NCBI RefSeq assembly: GCF_020524905.1
Contig: NZ_JAIVKI010000008.1
Location: 1 to 64,000, forward strand
From: Microbulbifer variabilis
GTDB lineage: Bacteria; Pseudomonadota; Gammaproteobacteria; Pseudomonadales; Cellvibrionaceae
Reading direction: 5' to 3'
DNA: 64,000 nt
Every line of letters begins with the position of its first letter. Position 1 is the first letter of the stretch. The translations under genes and the position numbers were made by a program. The notes beneath the pieces are model-generated. The model made no database searches. It saw nothing but the letters and a program-made list of their open reading frames with translations, and was not told where the DNA came from. This document shows, in pieces, positions 63,715 through 64,000 of this stretch.

Positions 63715-64000
63715 TCAGTAACGTCTGCGCCCATAGCCACGCATACAATTAAGGTACTGTCTGCGGTAGGCTCGCGTACTGGTCACCGACGCCCTCCCCG
63801 GGTGCATACTTCTTACCAGATTCGCAGCCCTGGCTTGACAGAATACTTCTCGCCGACCGGTATCGTGACCTGAGCGGCGTACACTGCGTGAATGACGAAG
63901 TTGACTGACATTGCGAGAGGATTCGTATTTAGGCGGATAGGCGCGAGAAGACTCGTATTGAGACGTATAGGTGCGCTGTTGAGGATAGGCGCGCGGGTAA
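63715..64000 (-). CDS. C-terminal part of a Tyr/Arg-rich protein (cut by window edge)
   Basis: The minus-strand frame is open from the right edge to the TGA at 63715. It begins with imperfect repeats of the form Y-P-R-A-Y-P-Q-Q-R-T-Y, S-Q-Y-E-S-S-R-A-Y-P-P-K-Y-E-S-S-R, then a basic segment ending T-R-A-Y-R-R-Q-Y-L-N-C-M-R-G-Y-G-R-R-R-Y. Low complexity; surface-associated or RNA-binding proteins look like this, but it cannot be named. Its end overlaps the theoretical extension of the channel gene, which helps fix that gene's start. Confidence 0.55.
   Translation of the reverse strand, partial: YPRAYPQQRTYTSQYESSRAYPPKYESSRNVSQLRHSRSVRRSGHDTGRREVFCQARAANLVRSMHPGRASVTSTRAYRRQYLNCMRGYGRRRY

Overview
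The window looks like a chromosomal segment of a marine gammaproteobacterium, plausibly near Microbulbifer or other Cellvibrionales. This is an inference from the gene order (folK-folB-tsaD diverging from rpsU-yqeY-dnaG-rpoD, then dgkA and a CAU tRNA) and from the protein sequences; no database was searched. Core DNA is fairly GC-rich at both ends (1-8090 and about 55870-64000). The middle, apart from one GC-rich insert, is AT-rich accessory DNA.

Left core (1-8167): folate biosynthesis (folK, folB) and the t6A enzyme gene tsaD on the minus strand; the macromolecular-synthesis cluster rpsU, yqeY, dnaG, rpoD on the plus strand; diacylglycerol kinase; and an intact tRNA with anticodon CAU (probably Ile2). 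The last 47 bp of that tRNA recur exactly at 47129-47175. The 39 kb between therefore looks like a composite genomic island integrated at the tRNA 3' end.

Island (8168-47175), in order: a decayed XRE regulator; an orphan polymorphic-toxin tip with an EF-Tu-domain-like partner gene; two head-to-tail, apparently identical 6,950-bp copies of a smaller mobile element (9501-23400); a 2178-residue secreted SpvB/RHS-repeat protein with its probable immunity gene; an autonomous replication module (archaeo-eukaryotic-type primase plus helicase); small regulators; an ankyrin lipoprotein; a second tyrosine integrase; and a defence-like cluster (GIY-YIG-like protein, NYN/PIN-like protein, PD-(D/E)xK protein, HsdM/HsdS without HsdR).

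The most unusual object is the 6,950-bp element. It encodes a tyrosine recombinase, a large CHC2-zinc-finger/Toprim/ATPase primase-helicase, an XRE regulator and a toxin-tip/Imm50 immunity pair. It is bounded by a 17-bp direct repeat that, read on the minus strand, encodes V-F-A-Q-K(-G), exactly at the N-terminal junction of the toxin tips. The orphan tip beyond the element starts with the same codons. The element therefore appears to use the junction codons of polymorphic-toxin tips as its attachment site while carrying its own tip and immunity cassette, so each integration would add or swap a toxin tip.

Right of the island (47176-55866) lies more AT-rich accessory DNA: a secreted protein, a zinc-independent MDR oxidoreductase, an AHSA1-type SRPBCC protein, a truncated GlxA-type regulator, small unknown genes and three tandem DUF3667 paralogues. 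Core DNA resumes at a strong hairpin near 55868, followed by pepB, a zinc-finger/membrane/TPR protein, a DCC-family protein, a cupin, a rhomboid protease with a TPR-like tail, a large MscS-type channel and the 3' end of a Tyr/Arg-rich protein cut by the window edge.
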